Positions 51,294 to 61,548 of a stretch of DNA of 64,000 bases are shown in pieces. Numbering within the stretch: the stretch's first letter is position 1; every line of letters starts with the position of its first letter. The DNA lies in contig NZ_CP012160.1 of assembly GCF_001187845.1 (NCBI RefSeq), positions 868,001-932,000 of the forward strand. Direction: 5' to 3'. A program made the position numbers and the translations under genes. The DNA comes from Octadecabacter temperatus. Lineage in GTDB: Bacteria; Pseudomonadota; Alphaproteobacteria; Rhodobacterales; Rhodobacteraceae. The notes under the pieces are model-generated. The model was not told the origin of the DNA. It ran no database searches and saw only the letters and a program-made list of their open reading frames with translations.

Positions 51294-51959
51294 ATGTCTA
51301 AGCGTATCGGAACGAAACTTTTGGCGATCTGCGCCATGAGCTTTGGAATTGCTTTCGGTGGTGCATCCGCAGCGCAAGCTGACGATGTCTTGGCCGCGCG
51401 TTTGGGTGCGCTGCTTGGACAAGAACGTGCCGCGATCCAGCAAGTTTCTGATGCACGCGTTGCTGCGTTGACTGCTGTGCCACCTGCATCCGCACGCAAC
51501 ATTCCGACTGCCCCAGACGTTATTACCTATGACAACGCATTCCTTGCATCCCAGCCATCTGCATCCGGTGGCGATCAGTGGAAGTGTTTGGCCGAAGCCC
51601 TATACTTCGAGGCACGCGGTGAAAGCGTACGCGGCATGTTTGCCGTCGGCGAGGTCATCATGAATCGCGTCGATTCTTCACGCTACCCAAGCACGCTGTG
51701 CGGCGTAATCAACCAAGGGACTGGCCGCCAGTTTGCCTGTCAGTTTACCTACACCTGCGACGGCGCAGCCGAAGTGATCCATGAACAGGCTGCATGGGCA
51801 AAGGTCGGCAAGGTCGCACGTTTACTGATTGATGGCGCACCGCGCCAATTGACGGATGGTGCTACGCATTACCACACACGGGCCGTTAACCCGCGTTGGG
51901 CCCGCGTCTTTCCACGCACTGCGACAATCGGTTCGCACCACTTCTACCGTCAAAGCTAG
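51294..51959 (+). CDS. SleB-type cell wall hydrolase
   Basis: The 221-residue protein has a signal peptide (LLAICAMSFGIAFGGASAAQA, residues about 9-29), a disordered linker and a Hydrolase_2 domain: CLAEALYFEARGESVRGMFAVGEVIMNRVDSSRYPSTLCGVINQG, with the catalytic glutamate in EARGE, then CQFTYTCDG and GATHYHTRAVNPRWARVF. Such enzymes cleave glycan strands or amide bonds of peptidoglycan in the periplasm. The longer frame adds four non-conserved residues. The 189-base region before it shows several GC-rich inverted repeats but no clear promoter. Confidence 0.9.
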   Translation: MSKRIGTKLLAICAMSFGIAFGGASAAQADDVLAARLGALLGQERAAIQQVSDARVAALTAVPPASARNIPTAPDVITYDNAFLASQPSASGGDQWKCLAEALYFEARGESVRGMFAVGEVIMNRVDSSRYPSTLCGVINQGTGRQFACQFTYTCDGAAEVIHEQAAWAKVGKVARLLIDGAPRQLTDGATHYHTRAVNPRWARVFPRTATIGSHHFYRQS

Positions 51960-52049
51960 GCGTGTTTACCCGCTAGGGTGCCGCAAGTGGTGCTTGTCGA
52001 TAGGGCGCTCTGTTAGTATCCCCATCGGAACGGCTGGAAGGGTGACAAC

Positions 52050-52952
52050 ATGAGCAGCGATACAAAATTGGCGTTTGCCCACCCGTCAGAGCGGGCCGAA
52101 GCCACCGCGCCAAACGGCAACGGCGGACTGCGCGACCGCATTTCCCTGCGCGATTATATCACCGAAGTCGAAATTGGCGCGTTCCAGCAAGAACGCGGCC
52201 ACCTGCAACGCATCAAGTTCAATGTCGTGGTTGAGGTTGAACCCCTGACCGGCCCAATTGATGATGATGTGGACCGCATTTTGTCATATGACCGCGTAAC
52301 CGAAGCGATTGACTATGAACTCGGCGCGGAACGTCTGAACCTTCTTGAAACGCTTGCCGCACGTATAGCGGAACGCATTTTGCTTGAACCGCAAGCGTTG
52401 CGGGTGTTCGTGCGGATCGAAAAGATCGACCGAGGACCATTTTCGCTTGGTGTTGAGATCATGCGCGAGCAAGGCGGCGACGATGGCGCAGCGGTTGAGG
52501 TCATGGACGAACCGCATCCCCGCATGGCCTATTTGTCCAATGACACGATCCGCGGTGACAGGCTTACCGCGATAATCGACGCGCTATCGGCTGATGATGT
52601 TCCGCTGATATTTTGTGTTGGAGCAGGGGACACACCCGCGCCATCCGCAAGCGTTACACAGGCACAGCGGCGCATTGATCTACTTTCAATCGAACAAAAT
52701 GCGTGGGTCCTCGCGGGGCGCGATAAGCGTTGCGTGGTTGTCGAAACCCGAACCGAGCTGGATTGGGCCATGAAGAACGGCCAAACCTGCGTGTGGGCAC
52801 CGTCTAAGGCCGTGTTGGACGCCTCAGACAGCCCAGATACCACCGATGGTCTTGTCTTGGCTGCGTGGTTTGCGGGCGAGTTGCAGGCGCTTGAACTGGT
52901 TGTGGCTGGCGTTGACGCGCCGCCTTGCGACGTGCCGGTCCGAACCCTTTGA
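52050..52952 (+). CDS. folB: Dihydroneopterin aldolase with an unexplained C-terminal domain
   Basis: The N-terminal 120-residue part is a normal FolB: ISLRDYITEVEIGAFQQERGHLQRIKFNVVVEVEPL, DDDVDRILSYDRVTEAID, LNLLETLAARIAERIL and VRIEKIDRG. FolB makes 6-hydroxymethyl-dihydropterin. A further 150 residues follow, longer than single-domain enzymes. Their end (KNGQTCVWAPSKAVLDASD followed by TTDGLVLAAWFAGELQALELVVAGVD) resembles the end of amino-acid-kinase-fold proteins, where a DG/DS-x3-A-x-LA-x-x-L-x-A motif binds the substrate; the ATP glycine loop is not obvious, so this half may be degenerate. Its stop overlaps folP as TGATG. Confidence 0.88.
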   Translation: MSSDTKLAFAHPSERAEATAPNGNGGLRDRISLRDYITEVEIGAFQQERGHLQRIKFNVVVEVEPLTGPIDDDVDRILSYDRVTEAIDYELGAERLNLLETLAARIAERILLEPQALRVFVRIEKIDRGPFSLGVEIMREQGGDDGAAVEVMDEPHPRMAYLSNDTIRGDRLTAIIDALSADDVPLIFCVGAGDTPAPSASVTQAQRRIDLLSIEQNAWVLAGRDKRCVVVETRTELDWAMKNGQTCVWAPSKAVLDASDSPDTTDGLVLAAWFAGELQALELVVAGVDAPPCDVPVRTL

Positions 52953-53947
52953 TGGTCTATTATCGCCCCATTGCAATGACCGACCCGCATCGCCCGAAAG
53001 ACGCGGTCTCACTTGTGGGGGGGTGGTGTTGGTTCAGCCATGTCGAATGTATGGAACGCGGGCGCGTTGGCGAGGTCGTTCCTGCCGCCGAGGTGCCTGA
53101 TGATGTTCTGACACGGCTTAGTGCGCCGCGTGCACCGATTGCAGGGCTGGATCTAACCACGCCACGTATCATGAGCATCCTGAACGTAACCCCAGACAGT
53201 TTCTCTGATGGCGGGATGTTCAACGCGCCCGATGCGGCGCTAGCGCAGGCCCGTGCAATGGTGGCGGATGGCGCAGATATCATCGATATCGGTGGCGAAA
53301 GCACGCGCCCCGGCGCTGTTACGGTCGATGTTAATGAGGAAATTGAACGCACAGCACCTGTCATCAAAGCAATGCGGGCAGGCAGTGATGTTGCGATCTC
53401 GATTGATACGCGAAAAGCGCCTGTTGCACAGGCCGCGCTGGATGCTGGTGCGTCGCTTGTGAATGACGTGGCTGCGCTTACGTTTGACCCTGATATGCCC
53501 ATGGTCACAGCTAAGGCAAACGCACCCTGCTGCCTAATGCATGCGCAGGGTGACCCCGCCACGATGCAGGATGACCCGACATACGTTAATGTTATGTTAG
53601 ACGTTTATGACTTTCTGAACGCCCGTATCCAAGCTGCAGAAGCGGCAGGAATTCGCCGTGACCAGATCATTGTGGACCCTGGGATCGGGTTTGGAAAAAC
53701 CCAAGAACATAATCTTACACTGCTGCGGAATTTGTCTATTTTTCATGGACTTGGATGTGCTGTGCTTCTTGGCGCGTCGCGAAAGCGATTTATCGGTACG
53801 ATTGGACAAGCACCTGATGCGCATGACCGGCTCGGCGGGTCAGTCGCGGTCGCGTTGCATGGCCTATCACAGGGTATGCAATTCTTGCGGGTCCATGATA
53901 CGCTGCCTACAAAACAGGCAATGCGGCTTTTTCTAGCCGTGAACTAA
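52952..53947 (+). CDS. folP: Dihydropteroate synthase
   Basis: The 331-residue protein has the DHPS TIM-barrel motifs [57 protein letters not shown] and ASRKRFIG. The N-terminal 70 residues ([15 protein letters not shown] to [10 protein letters not shown]) precede the barrel and are longer than in E. coli FolP, as usual for this family. It condenses the pterin with p-aminobenzoate and is the sulfonamide target. It overlaps folB, and glmM follows after 28 bases, giving the common folP-glmM linkage. Confidence 0.96.
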   Translation: MVYYRPIAMTDPHRPKDAVSLVGGWCWFSHVECMERGRVGEVVPAAEVPDDVLTRLSAPRAPIAGLDLTTPRIMSILNVTPDSFSDGGMFNAPDAALAQARAMVADGADIIDIGGESTRPGAVTVDVNEEIERTAPVIKAMRAGSDVAISIDTRKAPVAQAALDAGASLVNDVAALTFDPDMPMVTAKANAPCCLMHAQGDPATMQDDPTYVNVMLDVYDFLNARIQAAEAAGIRRDQIIVDPGIGFGKTQEHNLTLLRNLSIFHGLGCAVLLGASRKRFIGTIGQAPDAHDRLGGSVAVALHGLSQGMQFLRVHDTLPTKQAMRLFLAVN

Positions 53948-53975
53948 TACGATATTTTTATTGAGCGGGACTAAC

Positions 53976-55331
53976 ATGGCACGTAAATTTTTCGGAACCG
54001 ATGGCGTGCGTGGCACGGCGAACAAATATCCAATGACTGCAGAAATTGCGCTGAAGATTGGCGCCGCAGTTGGTCGGTATTTCCGCAATGACGGATCCAA
54101 CGGACATCGCGTGGTGATCGGCAAAGACACACGTTTGTCGGGCTACATGTTTGAGTCCGCTCTGACAGCAGGGCTGACCAGCACCGGGATGAACGTGCTG
54201 CTTCTTGGCCCGATCCCGACGCCCGGTGTTGGGCTTTTGACGACGTCCATGCGTGCCGATTTGGGCATCATGATTTCGGCCAGCCACAACCCTGCGATTG
54301 ATAACGGAATTAAGCTGTTCGGCCCTGATGGTTTCAAACTGTCCGATGAGGCCGAAATGGAAATCGAACGCCTGCTGGAAAGCGAGATTGAGCCAGCGCA
54401 AGCGGTCAACATCGGGCGTGCCAAACGTATTGATGACGGGCGCTTTCGTTACGCTGAACGCCTGAAGGGGACGTTCCCGCAAGGCATGCGCTTGGATGGT
54501 ATGAAGGTTGTAATCGACTGTGCCAATGGCGCGGCCCACCGCGTCGCACCCGAAGTGCTTTGGGAGCTTGGCGCAACGGTTATCCCTGTTGGCACCAGCC
54601 CGGACGGGTTCAACATCAATGAAGGTTGCGGCTCAACCAGCCCGCGCACGGCGGCGGAAACCATCGTGACGCATGGCGCTGATGTCGGCATCTGTCTGGA
54701 TGGTGACGCGGACCGTGTGATGATCCTTGATCAAAATGGCAATGTTGCAGACGGCGACCAGATCATGGGCCTGTTTGCATTGCGTTGGGCTGATCAAGGC
54801 CGCTTGAACGGTGATACATTGGTGGCCACTGTGATGTCTAATCTTGGGCTTGAAACCTTCCTGCAGGATCACGGGCTAAACCTCAAACGGACCAATGTCG
54901 GTGACCGTTATGTTGTTGAGGCCATGCGCGCCGGGGGCTTCAATCTAGGTGGCGAACAATCCGGCCACATTGTGATGACGGATTACGCGACAACGGGAGA
55001 TGGTCTGCTCGCAGGTCTGCAATTCTTGTCTGCGATGATTGAGACAGGCAAACCAGCGTCTGAGTTGATCAAGGTTTTCGAAACTGTACCGCAGATGTTG
55101 AAGAACGTACGCTATAGCGATGGAGCAGATCCATTGAATGAGGCATCAGTCAAAGCGGCAATTGCTGCGGCTGAGGCTGATTTGGTCGGCAAAGGCCGCC
55201 TGCTGATCCGCAAGTCGGGTACAGAGCCGTTGATCCGTGTCATGGCAGAATGTGTCGATGATGCGTTGCTTGGACAGGTCGTAGATGGGATCGTAGCCGA
55301 AGTGGAAGCAGTGGCAACTGTCAGCGCTTAA
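53976..55331 (+). CDS. glmM: Phosphoglucosamine mutase GlmM
   Basis: The 451-residue enzyme begins [19 protein letters not shown], has the phosphoserine loop ISASHNP (serine 103), the metal loop DGDADRV and the sugar/phosphate motifs GGEQSGHIV and [14 protein letters not shown]. It interconverts glucosamine-6- and -1-phosphate for UDP-GlcNAc, peptidoglycan and, here, also capsule and lipopolysaccharide supply. The frame reaches five codons upstream; the ATG at 53976 has a GAGCGGGA ribosome-binding site. Its 3' end overlaps the convergent transporter gene by 11 bases. Confidence 0.97.
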   Translation: MARKFFGTDGVRGTANKYPMTAEIALKIGAAVGRYFRNDGSNGHRVVIGKDTRLSGYMFESALTAGLTSTGMNVLLLGPIPTPGVGLLTTSMRADLGIMISASHNPAIDNGIKLFGPDGFKLSDEAEMEIERLLESEIEPAQAVNIGRAKRIDDGRFRYAERLKGTFPQGMRLDGMKVVIDCANGAAHRVAPEVLWELGATVIPVGTSPDGFNINEGCGSTSPRTAAETIVTHGADVGICLDGDADRVMILDQNGNVADGDQIMGLFALRWADQGRLNGDTLVATVMSNLGLETFLQDHGLNLKRTNVGDRYVVEAMRAGGFNLGGEQSGHIVMTDYATTGDGLLAGLQFLSAMIETGKPASELIKVFETVPQMLKNVRYSDGADPLNEASVKAAIAAAEADLVGKGRLLIRKSGTEPLIRVMAECVDDALLGQVVDGIVAEVEAVATVSA

Positions 55332-56217
55332 ACACCCGCATCAGACTTGGGCCTTGGCTGATGCCAAGCCCGAACAAGATCAACGCAAGGGCTGCGAAAA
55401 AGCGCAGTGGCAAGACTTCGGACAGCACCCATGCGCCGAAAATCATAGACCAAACAGGGACTTGGTAATTCACCAACGTCATAAAGACCGGACCTGCGGT
55501 GCGGATCGTTGTGACACGCAGCAATGCGGCGAATGCGGTTGGCACGAACCCAAGGAAAAGGATCGCGTAGCCTGCACGCCCTTCGACCCATGTTGGCACG
55601 CCCTCAACCATAAGCATCGCGGGGATAAGGCAAATGGCCCCGACGACCAAAGTCAGCGCCGCCATAACAACGCTATCAACGGGCGGGCAGCGGCGGGTTA
55701 GCACGCTGGAAATTGCATAAGATAGGGATGCAGCAACGCAGGCCAGTTGTGGCAACGCCAAACTGCCCTCGGAAAAATCAAACGCGGTTGGGCCGATCAG
55801 AACTACGGCACCAACAAAGCCGATGACCACACCGGCCGCTTTGCGCGGGCTCAATTTGTCGTCGGCAAATATATGCGCCAACGGCAGCACGAAAAGCGGC
55901 AGTGCGGCCATGGAAATCCCCGCAAAGGCAGACGGCACGTATTGCTGCCCCCACGACAGCAGCGCGAAGGGAAGGGCGGTGTTCATAACGCCCGTCACCG
56001 CCAAATAGACCCAAACGACTGGCTGCTTGGGGAGCGGGCGGCCCATTGCCAAGACAAGCAGTAGCAAAGTGACCGCACCCAAGGTCGTGCGCGCACAGGC
56101 AACCGTCAGCGGCCCATATCCCTCAAGCGCAATCGAGACGACCATAAACGTTCCGCCCCAGATCAGGCCGAGTAAGCCGATGGAAAACCAATTAAGTGGG
56201 GTGGGGTGTGTGGTCAT
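55321..56217 (-). CDS. EamA/DMT-family membrane transporter
   Basis: The 298-residue protein has ten hydrophobic segments in two EamA repeats ([21 protein letters not shown] at the start; [14 protein letters not shown] opening the second) and a basic C-terminus (SLMRVFKR). The family exports metabolites, cofactors or amino acids; the substrate is unknown. The stop is located inside glmM, overlapping its last 11 bases on the opposite strand, so neither gene has a terminator between them. It is monocistronic as far as visible. Confidence 0.9.
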   Translation of the reverse strand: MTTHPTPLNWFSIGLLGLIWGGTFMVVSIALEGYGPLTVACARTTLGAVTLLLLVLAMGRPLPKQPVVWVYLAVTGVMNTALPFALLSWGQQYVPSAFAGISMAALPLFVLPLAHIFADDKLSPRKAAGVVIGFVGAVVLIGPTAFDFSEGSLALPQLACVAASLSYAISSVLTRRCPPVDSVVMAALTLVVGAICLIPAMLMVEGVPTWVEGRAGYAILFLGFVPTAFAALLRVTTIRTAGPVFMTLVNYQVPVWSMIFGAWVLSEVLPLRFFAALALILFGLGISQGPSLMRVFKR

Positions 56218-56278
56218 GAACCTGTTTGGATCAGAGGTGCCGCATAAAGTATAGTTCCGATTGGCTTTGATCGAATGG

Positions 56279-56854
56279 TCATCCCAATCGAGAGTCTTTT
56301 AAGCTGCGTCCAATCACGAGGAAGACAAGGCTTAGCAAGACCAAGAGCATTGCTGCGGTGATCAGTGCGAACTTTGTAACTGCGAAGCCGGAATAGGGCA
56401 GGGCAAGCCAATCTGCGAAACCCACCGGATCGGAAAGCATGACGAACGACCATGCGTTTTCAATGGCATCACAGGACGCGCCAGCCAAAGCCGCCAGTCC
56501 AGCGAACAGTCCCAAACGACGCCCCCAACTGCCAGGGTGGCTGAAGCGCGCAACCAATGTGGCAAGAAGGATTCCGAAACAGGCCATCGCCGCTAGGAAA
56601 CCAAAGTCAATTATCTGCGTCGTGCGGTATGCGTCCAGTGTGCCAGCATCTTGCATGACCGCGTAATAGCCTTTGATCGTTTCGCCGTTAAAACTGGTTT
56701 GTCCGGTTACGTAATCAACAGGATGTAAGGATGCGGCATAACTTTTGTCTAAAACGCTTTTGACCCCCTGAAAGGCTGCGAATGCACCGACGGTTGCCGT
56801 GGCGTGGACCCAAAGCGGGATTGTTGTCAGTTTCTCAATAAGTCGCAGCGTCAT
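56279..56854 (-). CDS. Membrane protein of unknown function controlled by the divergent MarR
   Basis: The 191-residue protein has four hydrophobic segments: LWVHATATVGAFAAFQGV, IIDFGFLAAMACFGILLATLVA, LGLFAGLAALAGASCDAIENAW and FALITAAMLLVLLSLVFLVI, with a charged periplasmic or cytoplasmic loop around DKSYAASLHPVDYVTGQTSFNGE. No family is recognised with confidence. The start ATG at 56854 has AGGATC upstream; an alternative start at 56875 overlaps the operator. It diverges from the MarR gene, whose two palindromic sites lie directly before it, so its expression is probably repressed by MarR. Confidence 0.78.
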   Translation of the reverse strand: MTLRLIEKLTTIPLWVHATATVGAFAAFQGVKSVLDKSYAASLHPVDYVTGQTSFNGETIKGYYAVMQDAGTLDAYRTTQIIDFGFLAAMACFGILLATLVARFSHPGSWGRRLGLFAGLAALAGASCDAIENAWSFVMLSDPVGFADWLALPYSGFAVTKFALITAAMLLVLLSLVFLVIGRSLKDSRLG

Positions 56855-56872
56855 AATGTGATCCTGTAGTTG

Positions 56873-56905
56873 CATTCCGTGGAATGTAAATATATTCTCA
56901 GGAAT
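56873..56905. promoter_or_regulatory. Two ATTCC-N2-GGAAT sites between the divergent MarR and membrane protein genes
   Basis: CATTCCGTGGAATG (56873-56886) is a perfect 14-bp palindrome and ATTCTCAGGAAT (56894-56905) a near copy, with centres 20 bases apart, two helical turns. They lie between the two divergent starts and are the likely MarR operators. Confidence 0.75.
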
Positions 56906-56952
56906 GTAAGTCAAGCGTTAATTCTAAACAAAACCGTCATGAAAGAACCTTT

Positions 56953-57408
56953 ATGCCCGTAGCTGGACCTCTCGTTGCCGAATGTTCGACTTGGTTGTCC
57001 ATTGTGAGCAAGCTTTTTGGAACCCGCATGGCGACCTTGCTAGAGCCGCACGGTTTGACTACGGGGCAGTTTAGTATCCTTCATCATATTACCCGCCCTG
57101 CAATCGGCGGTGGGAGCCGTGTGTCAGAAATTGCCGCAGCAGTTGAGGTGGAGCAGCCTGCGGTGACCAAAGCGCTCGCTAAGTTTCAGAACTTAGGGTT
57201 GGTCGAAATCGTTTCCCACAAAAGCGACAAGCGGGCGAAAGTCGTTAGCGCGACGCCCGCAGCTGGTGCATTGCTTGGAAGGATTTACCAAGACATCGGG
57301 CCGGATCTTCAAAAGGTTTTCGGATCAATAGATGAAGCCGAGCTTGAAGCGTTTGCGAAAACGCTCAAACAGCTTGGTCAATGGTTGGATGCGAACCGTC
57401 TTGGGTAG
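56953..57408 (+). CDS. MarR-family transcriptional regulator
   Basis: The 151-residue regulator has the MarR winged-helix: GLTTGQFSILHHITRPAIGGGSRVSEIAAAVEVEQPAVTKALAKFQNLGLVEIVSHKSDKRAKVVSATPAG, with wing DKRAK, flanked by dimerisation helices. Ligand unknown. The gene is divergent from the four-helix membrane protein gene and probably controls itself and that gene through the twin palindromes. Arrangement as divergent regulator and membrane partner is typical of export or stress modules. It converges with ilvC. Confidence 0.92.
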   Translation: MPVAGPLVAECSTWLSIVSKLFGTRMATLLEPHGLTTGQFSILHHITRPAIGGGSRVSEIAAAVEVEQPAVTKALAKFQNLGLVEIVSHKSDKRAKVVSATPAAGALLGRIYQDIGPDLQKVFGSIDEAELEAFAKTLKQLGQWLDANRLG

Positions 57409-57415
57409 ATAGCAA

Positions 57416-57446
57416 CGAAAAAGGGGAGCCCATTGAGCCCCCCTTC
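57416..57446 (-). terminator. Intrinsic terminator of ilvC
   Basis: On the minus strand AAGGGG pairs with CCCCTT across a loop containing GCTCAATGGGC, followed by TTTCG. It sits 23 bases past the ilvC stop and may also end marR transcripts. Confidence 0.75.
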
Positions 57447-57468
57447 AAATCGTTCAGTGCGAAAGAAT

Positions 57469-58527
<1,059 letters not shown>

Positions 58528-58626
58528 TTATGAACTGGAATGAAGGGTGATGCGAGAGTGTTGGGGTTGTGTTTTTCCATTTTGGTGAAGTTGTTATGCG
58601 TACAAATTTAGTTTAGTGACATTTTC

Positions 58627-59082
58627 ATGCTTGATGATGTTGATAAGAGATTGCTGCGCCAGTTGCAGGCCGAACCAAGCCTAACAGCCGCTGAGCTTGC
58701 GGGGCGGGCAGGTGTGTCTGCATTGAAGGCCACGCGACGATTGGGACGTTTGCAAGAAAGCGGTATCCTGAAAGGCCAACATGCGGTCATCAATTGGGCC
58801 GCACTTGGATATGTCGTTGGGGTGTCGCTGCGCATCACGCTGGATAAAACGCAAAGCCGCGCCTTTGATGAGTTCATGGAGGGCGCGCGGACCATTCCGG
58901 AAGTCACCGAGATCCAGACGTTCTTGGGGCGCGTTGATGTGCGCCTGAGCGTGATCGCGCGCGATATGGCGCATTACCAGACGATCTACCGCGAACAGAT
59001 TTTGGCGCTACCGCATATGGCAGACATTGAAGCGCTGATGACGGTCGCCACGCTGCATAACGACGAAAGCTTGCCGTTATGA
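58627..59082 (+). CDS. Lrp/AsnC-family regulator, first of a tandem pair
   Basis: The 151-residue protein has the helix-turn-helix LDDVDKRLLRQLQAEPSLTAAELAGRAGVSALKATRRLGRLQESGILKG and the RAM-type effector domain from about residue 60 (YVVGVSLRITLDK ... EVTEIQTFLGRVDVRLSVIARDMAHYQ). It is divergent from ilvC across 135 bases and overlaps a second member as ATGA. Lrp-type proteins often bind branched-chain amino acids, so control of ilvC is a sensible inference; the binding sites are not identified. Confidence 0.92.
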   Translation: MLDDVDKRLLRQLQAEPSLTAAELAGRAGVSALKATRRLGRLQESGILKGQHAVINWAALGYVVGVSLRITLDKTQSRAFDEFMEGARTIPEVTEIQTFLGRVDVRLSVIARDMAHYQTIYREQILALPHMADIEALMTVATLHNDESLPL

Positions 59083-59534
59083 TCGAACTGGATGAGCAGG
59101 ACCGCGCAATCCTTGCCGCACTTTCGCGCGATGCCACGCAGACCGCGGCGGCCCTTGGAGGGCGCATCGGGTTAAGCCAGCCCGCGACTTGGCGGCGTAT
59201 TAAACGTCTGCGCGAAAGTGGGGTTCTGGCAGGGCAGCGCGTGGCTTTGGATGCACAGGCACTGGGGTTCGGGGTAACAGTGTTCCTCGGCGTGAAACTG
59301 GCGACCAAGGGGCGCGTTTCTTTGGAAGATTTTGAACGCGCGGTGGCCGCGATCCCTGAGGTGCAGTTGGTTGAGCATGTCCTCGGCCTTTATGACTACC
59401 GCCTACGTGTGGTCGCGCGGGACTTGGCAGATTTTGAACGGGTCTTGCGCCGTCGTGTTATGACATTGCCCGGGGTCGGGGACGTTGAGGCCAATGTGCT
59501 GCTCAGCGAAGAGCGCAGGCCTGGGCCGATATAG
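59079..59534 (+). CDS. Lrp/AsnC-family regulator, second of a tandem pair
   Basis: Also 151 residues, with HTH ELDEQDRAILAALSRDATQTAAALGGRIGLSQPATWRRIKRLRESGVLAG and a RAM domain (VTVFLGVKLATKG ... EVQLVEHVLGLYDYRLRVVARDLADFERVLRRR). It is clearly a paralogue of its upstream neighbour and is coupled to it (ATGA). Hetero-oligomers between the two are possible since both assemble through RAM domains. The HTH turn differs (SQPATWRRIKRL against SALKATRRLGRL), so DNA targets may be distinct. The aminotransferase gene follows after 73 bases. Confidence 0.92.
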   Translation: MIELDEQDRAILAALSRDATQTAAALGGRIGLSQPATWRRIKRLRESGVLAGQRVALDAQALGFGVTVFLGVKLATKGRVSLEDFERAVAAIPEVQLVEHVLGLYDYRLRVVARDLADFERVLRRRVMTLPGVGDVEANVLLSEERRPGPI

Positions 59535-59607
59535 GTATACGAAGATAGACTTTGCCCTGCTGTTGATCGCGCCTTAGAACGGCGGAAGAGATGCAAAGGA
59601 ATATCAG

Positions 59608-60741
59608 ATGACCACCAACCCAAATCCGAGTGCCGTTGATCCCGACGGTTTGATGGAATTTTCTGTGGTCTTCACCGATCGCTCTCTTAACAGCATGTCC
59701 AAGGCGTTTCAGGGCGTGATGCGCGACCTGCACGGGATGCTGTGTGACGTCTACAAAGCGGATGGTATGGCGATTGTTCCAGGTGGCGGGACATACGGTA
59801 TGGAAGCAGTGGCGCGCCAGTTTGGGAGCAACGCCCACGCTTTGATCGTTCGCAATGGCTGGTTTTCCTACCGTTGGAGCCAGATTTTCGATGCAGGAGA
59901 ATTTACGGCCAAGACGACTGTGCATAAGGCGCGACAAACCGGCAACGACAGCCGCGCACCGTTCGCGCCAGCGCCGATCGCAGAAGTGACTGCGGCCATT
60001 CGCGAGGCAAAGCCTGACGTGGTTTTCGCGCCCCATGTCGAAACCAGTGCGGGCATCATTTTGCCTGATGATTACGTGAAAGCCTTGGCTGAGGCCGCCC
60101 ATGAAGTTGGCGCGCTGATGGTTCTGGATTGCATCGCGTCTGGCTGTGCTTGGGTTGATATGAAGGCCACAGGTGTGGACGTGCTCATTTCTGCGCCGCA
60201 AAAGGGATGGTCTTCCAGCCCGTCTGCGGGCTTGGTGATGATGTCGACCCGTGCGCTTGAGCGTCTGGATGCGACTGCGTCTAACAGCTTTGCGATTGAT
60301 CTCAAGAAATGGCGTCAGATCATGGAAGCCTATTTGAACGGTGGTCATGCCTATCACGCGACAATGCCCACAGACGCGCTGCGCGATTTCCGCGACACGA
60401 TGCTTGAGACCAAAGAGATGGGTTTTGATGCATTGCGTGATGCGCAGTGGGAGCTGGGCAATGGGGTGCGTGCGTATATGGCGGCGAAGGGTTTGAAACC
60501 TGTTGCGGCTGATGGGTTTGGCGCGCCGGGCGTTGTTGTTTGCTACACGGACGACGGCGATATCCAGAACGGGTCCAACTTCGCGGCAGCAGGCATGCAG
60601 ATCGCGGCAGGCGTGCCGCTGGCTGTGGACGAGCCAGCCGATTTTAAGACGTTCCGGATTGGGCTGTTTGGCATCGACAAGTTGCGAGATGTGGATGCGA
60701 CGTTGAAGGCATTCACCGATGTGGCGGATCAAGTTCTGTAA
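59608..60741 (+). CDS. Class V aminotransferase (alanine-glyoxylate aminotransferase-like)
   Basis: The 377-residue PLP enzyme has the fold-type I class V pattern: IVPGGGTYGMEAVARQF, VVFAPHVETSAGIILPDDYVKALAEAAHEVGALMVLDCIASG and the cofactor lysine in LISAPQKGWSSSPSAGLVMMS (about residue 197). It most resembles the alanine/serine-glyoxylate aminotransferase group, but the true amino donor is unknown. It starts at an ATG with AAAGGA upstream. It may be regulated by the two Lrp/AsnC genes just before it. Two short repeat units begin five to thirty bases after its stop. Confidence 0.88.
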   Translation: MTTNPNPSAVDPDGLMEFSVVFTDRSLNSMSKAFQGVMRDLHGMLCDVYKADGMAIVPGGGTYGMEAVARQFGSNAHALIVRNGWFSYRWSQIFDAGEFTAKTTVHKARQTGNDSRAPFAPAPIAEVTAAIREAKPDVVFAPHVETSAGIILPDDYVKALAEAAHEVGALMVLDCIASGCAWVDMKATGVDVLISAPQKGWSSSPSAGLVMMSTRALERLDATASNSFAIDLKKWRQIMEAYLNGGHAYHATMPTDALRDFRDTMLETKEMGFDALRDAQWELGNGVRAYMAAKGLKPVAADGFGAPGVVVCYTDDGDIQNGSNFAAAGMQIAAGVPLAVDEPADFKTFRIGLFGIDKLRDVDATLKAFTDVADQVL

Positions 60742-60747
60742 CGCATT

Positions 60748-60812
60748 GCGCTTGCAGCGGACCATATTACGCTTGCAGCGGGCGGAGGCCAAAATTCAAA
60801 AGAATTTTGGCC
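60748..60812 (+). repeat. Dispersed GCGCTTGCAGCGG element with hairpin, copy 1 (plus a partial head unit)
   Basis: GCGCTTGCAGCGG (60748-60760) is a lone head unit. A second unit GCTTGCAGCGGGCGG (60771-60785) is followed by the perfect inverted repeat GGCCAAAATTC-AAAA-GAATTTTGGCC (60787-60812). No T-run follows. The same head and a hairpin with changed but still complementary arms recur at 62901. Confidence 0.8.
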
Positions 60813-60831
60813 GTCATACTGTAAACCTCAG

Positions 60832-61482
60832 CTAAAGCGTTGGTGTTTCTGCCACGCCGATAAGCATGTCAGACAAAGGCCAAAGGTCCGCGAATGCCGC
60901 ATCAAGATCAGCGACCAGATCACCTGTAAGGGCTGGCGTGCCTGTGACAACCAGTCCCTTGTGGCGCAACAAATCGCCATGCGCGTGGTCTTTGTCGAAG
61001 GGAGAGGGCACGCGTTTAAGCTTGGGTTCCCATGGCGCATAGCCCTTGTCGGTGACCAGTTTGAGTTTTTGCGCGATATAGGCACCATCAAGGTCGACCA
61101 TCTTACGCCAATCGGTCAGCACCTCTTTTGAAAACTCCATCATGCCTGTGCCGACCGTTACGCTGTCGGGGTCAACTCCAAAGAACATAACGGGGTTCTG
61201 GCGGGTGCCGGTTTCGATCGTCCACATCATATGCAGGTGGGTTTTGTAAGGGGTTTTGTCCTTGGAAAACCGCACATCGCGGTTGGCGCGAAACAGTTTT
61301 GGCGTCACTTTGCAGTCAGATAGCTTGGCCAGTTTGGGCGTCAGCGCATCAAGCAGGGCCAGAGCCGGCGCACGCAGTTTCGCATCGTAATCTGCCTTAT
61401 GTGCCAGAAACCAATCGCGGGTGTTGTCGCGGGCGAGGGCGCGCACGAAGGTCTGAGCGTCGGGGATTAAGGTGTCGAACAT
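60832..61482 (-). CDS. DUF2461/TIGR02453-type protein
   Basis: The 216-residue protein matches DUF2461: FVRALARDNTRDWFLAHKADYDAKLRAPALALLDAL, then VTPKLFRANRDVRFSKDKTPYKTHLHMMW and an ending with PSPFDKDHAHGDLLRHKGL. The RDVRFSKDKTPYKTH segment is the family's most conserved stretch. Biochemical function is unknown. The 61482 ATG begins at the conserved region; the open frame runs 15 codons further. It is transcribed alone toward the aminotransferase gene. Confidence 0.88.
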   Translation of the reverse strand: MFDTLIPDAQTFVRALARDNTRDWFLAHKADYDAKLRAPALALLDALTPKLAKLSDCKVTPKLFRANRDVRFSKDKTPYKTHLHMMWTIETGTRQNPVMFFGVDPDSVTVGTGMMEFSKEVLTDWRKMVDLDGAYIAQKLKLVTDKGYAPWEPKLKRVPSPFDKDHAHGDLLRHKGLVVTGTPALTGDLVADLDAAFADLWPLSDMLIGVAETPTL

Positions 61483-61548
61483 CGGTGGCCTCCTGTGGTG
61501 GGACCCAAGACTATAGACCCATGACAAGATTGGGCATATGCCAGTCGG

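Noticed and set aside
59503-60792. 429-codon open frame on the minus strand
   Set aside because: Antisense to the class V aminotransferase gene and rich in histidine, arginine and cysteine, as expected of a shadow.
60787-60812. Intrinsic terminator after the aminotransferase gene
   Set aside because: The stem is strong but no T-run follows on either side at the right place, and a covarying copy at 62921 shows it belongs to a repeat element.
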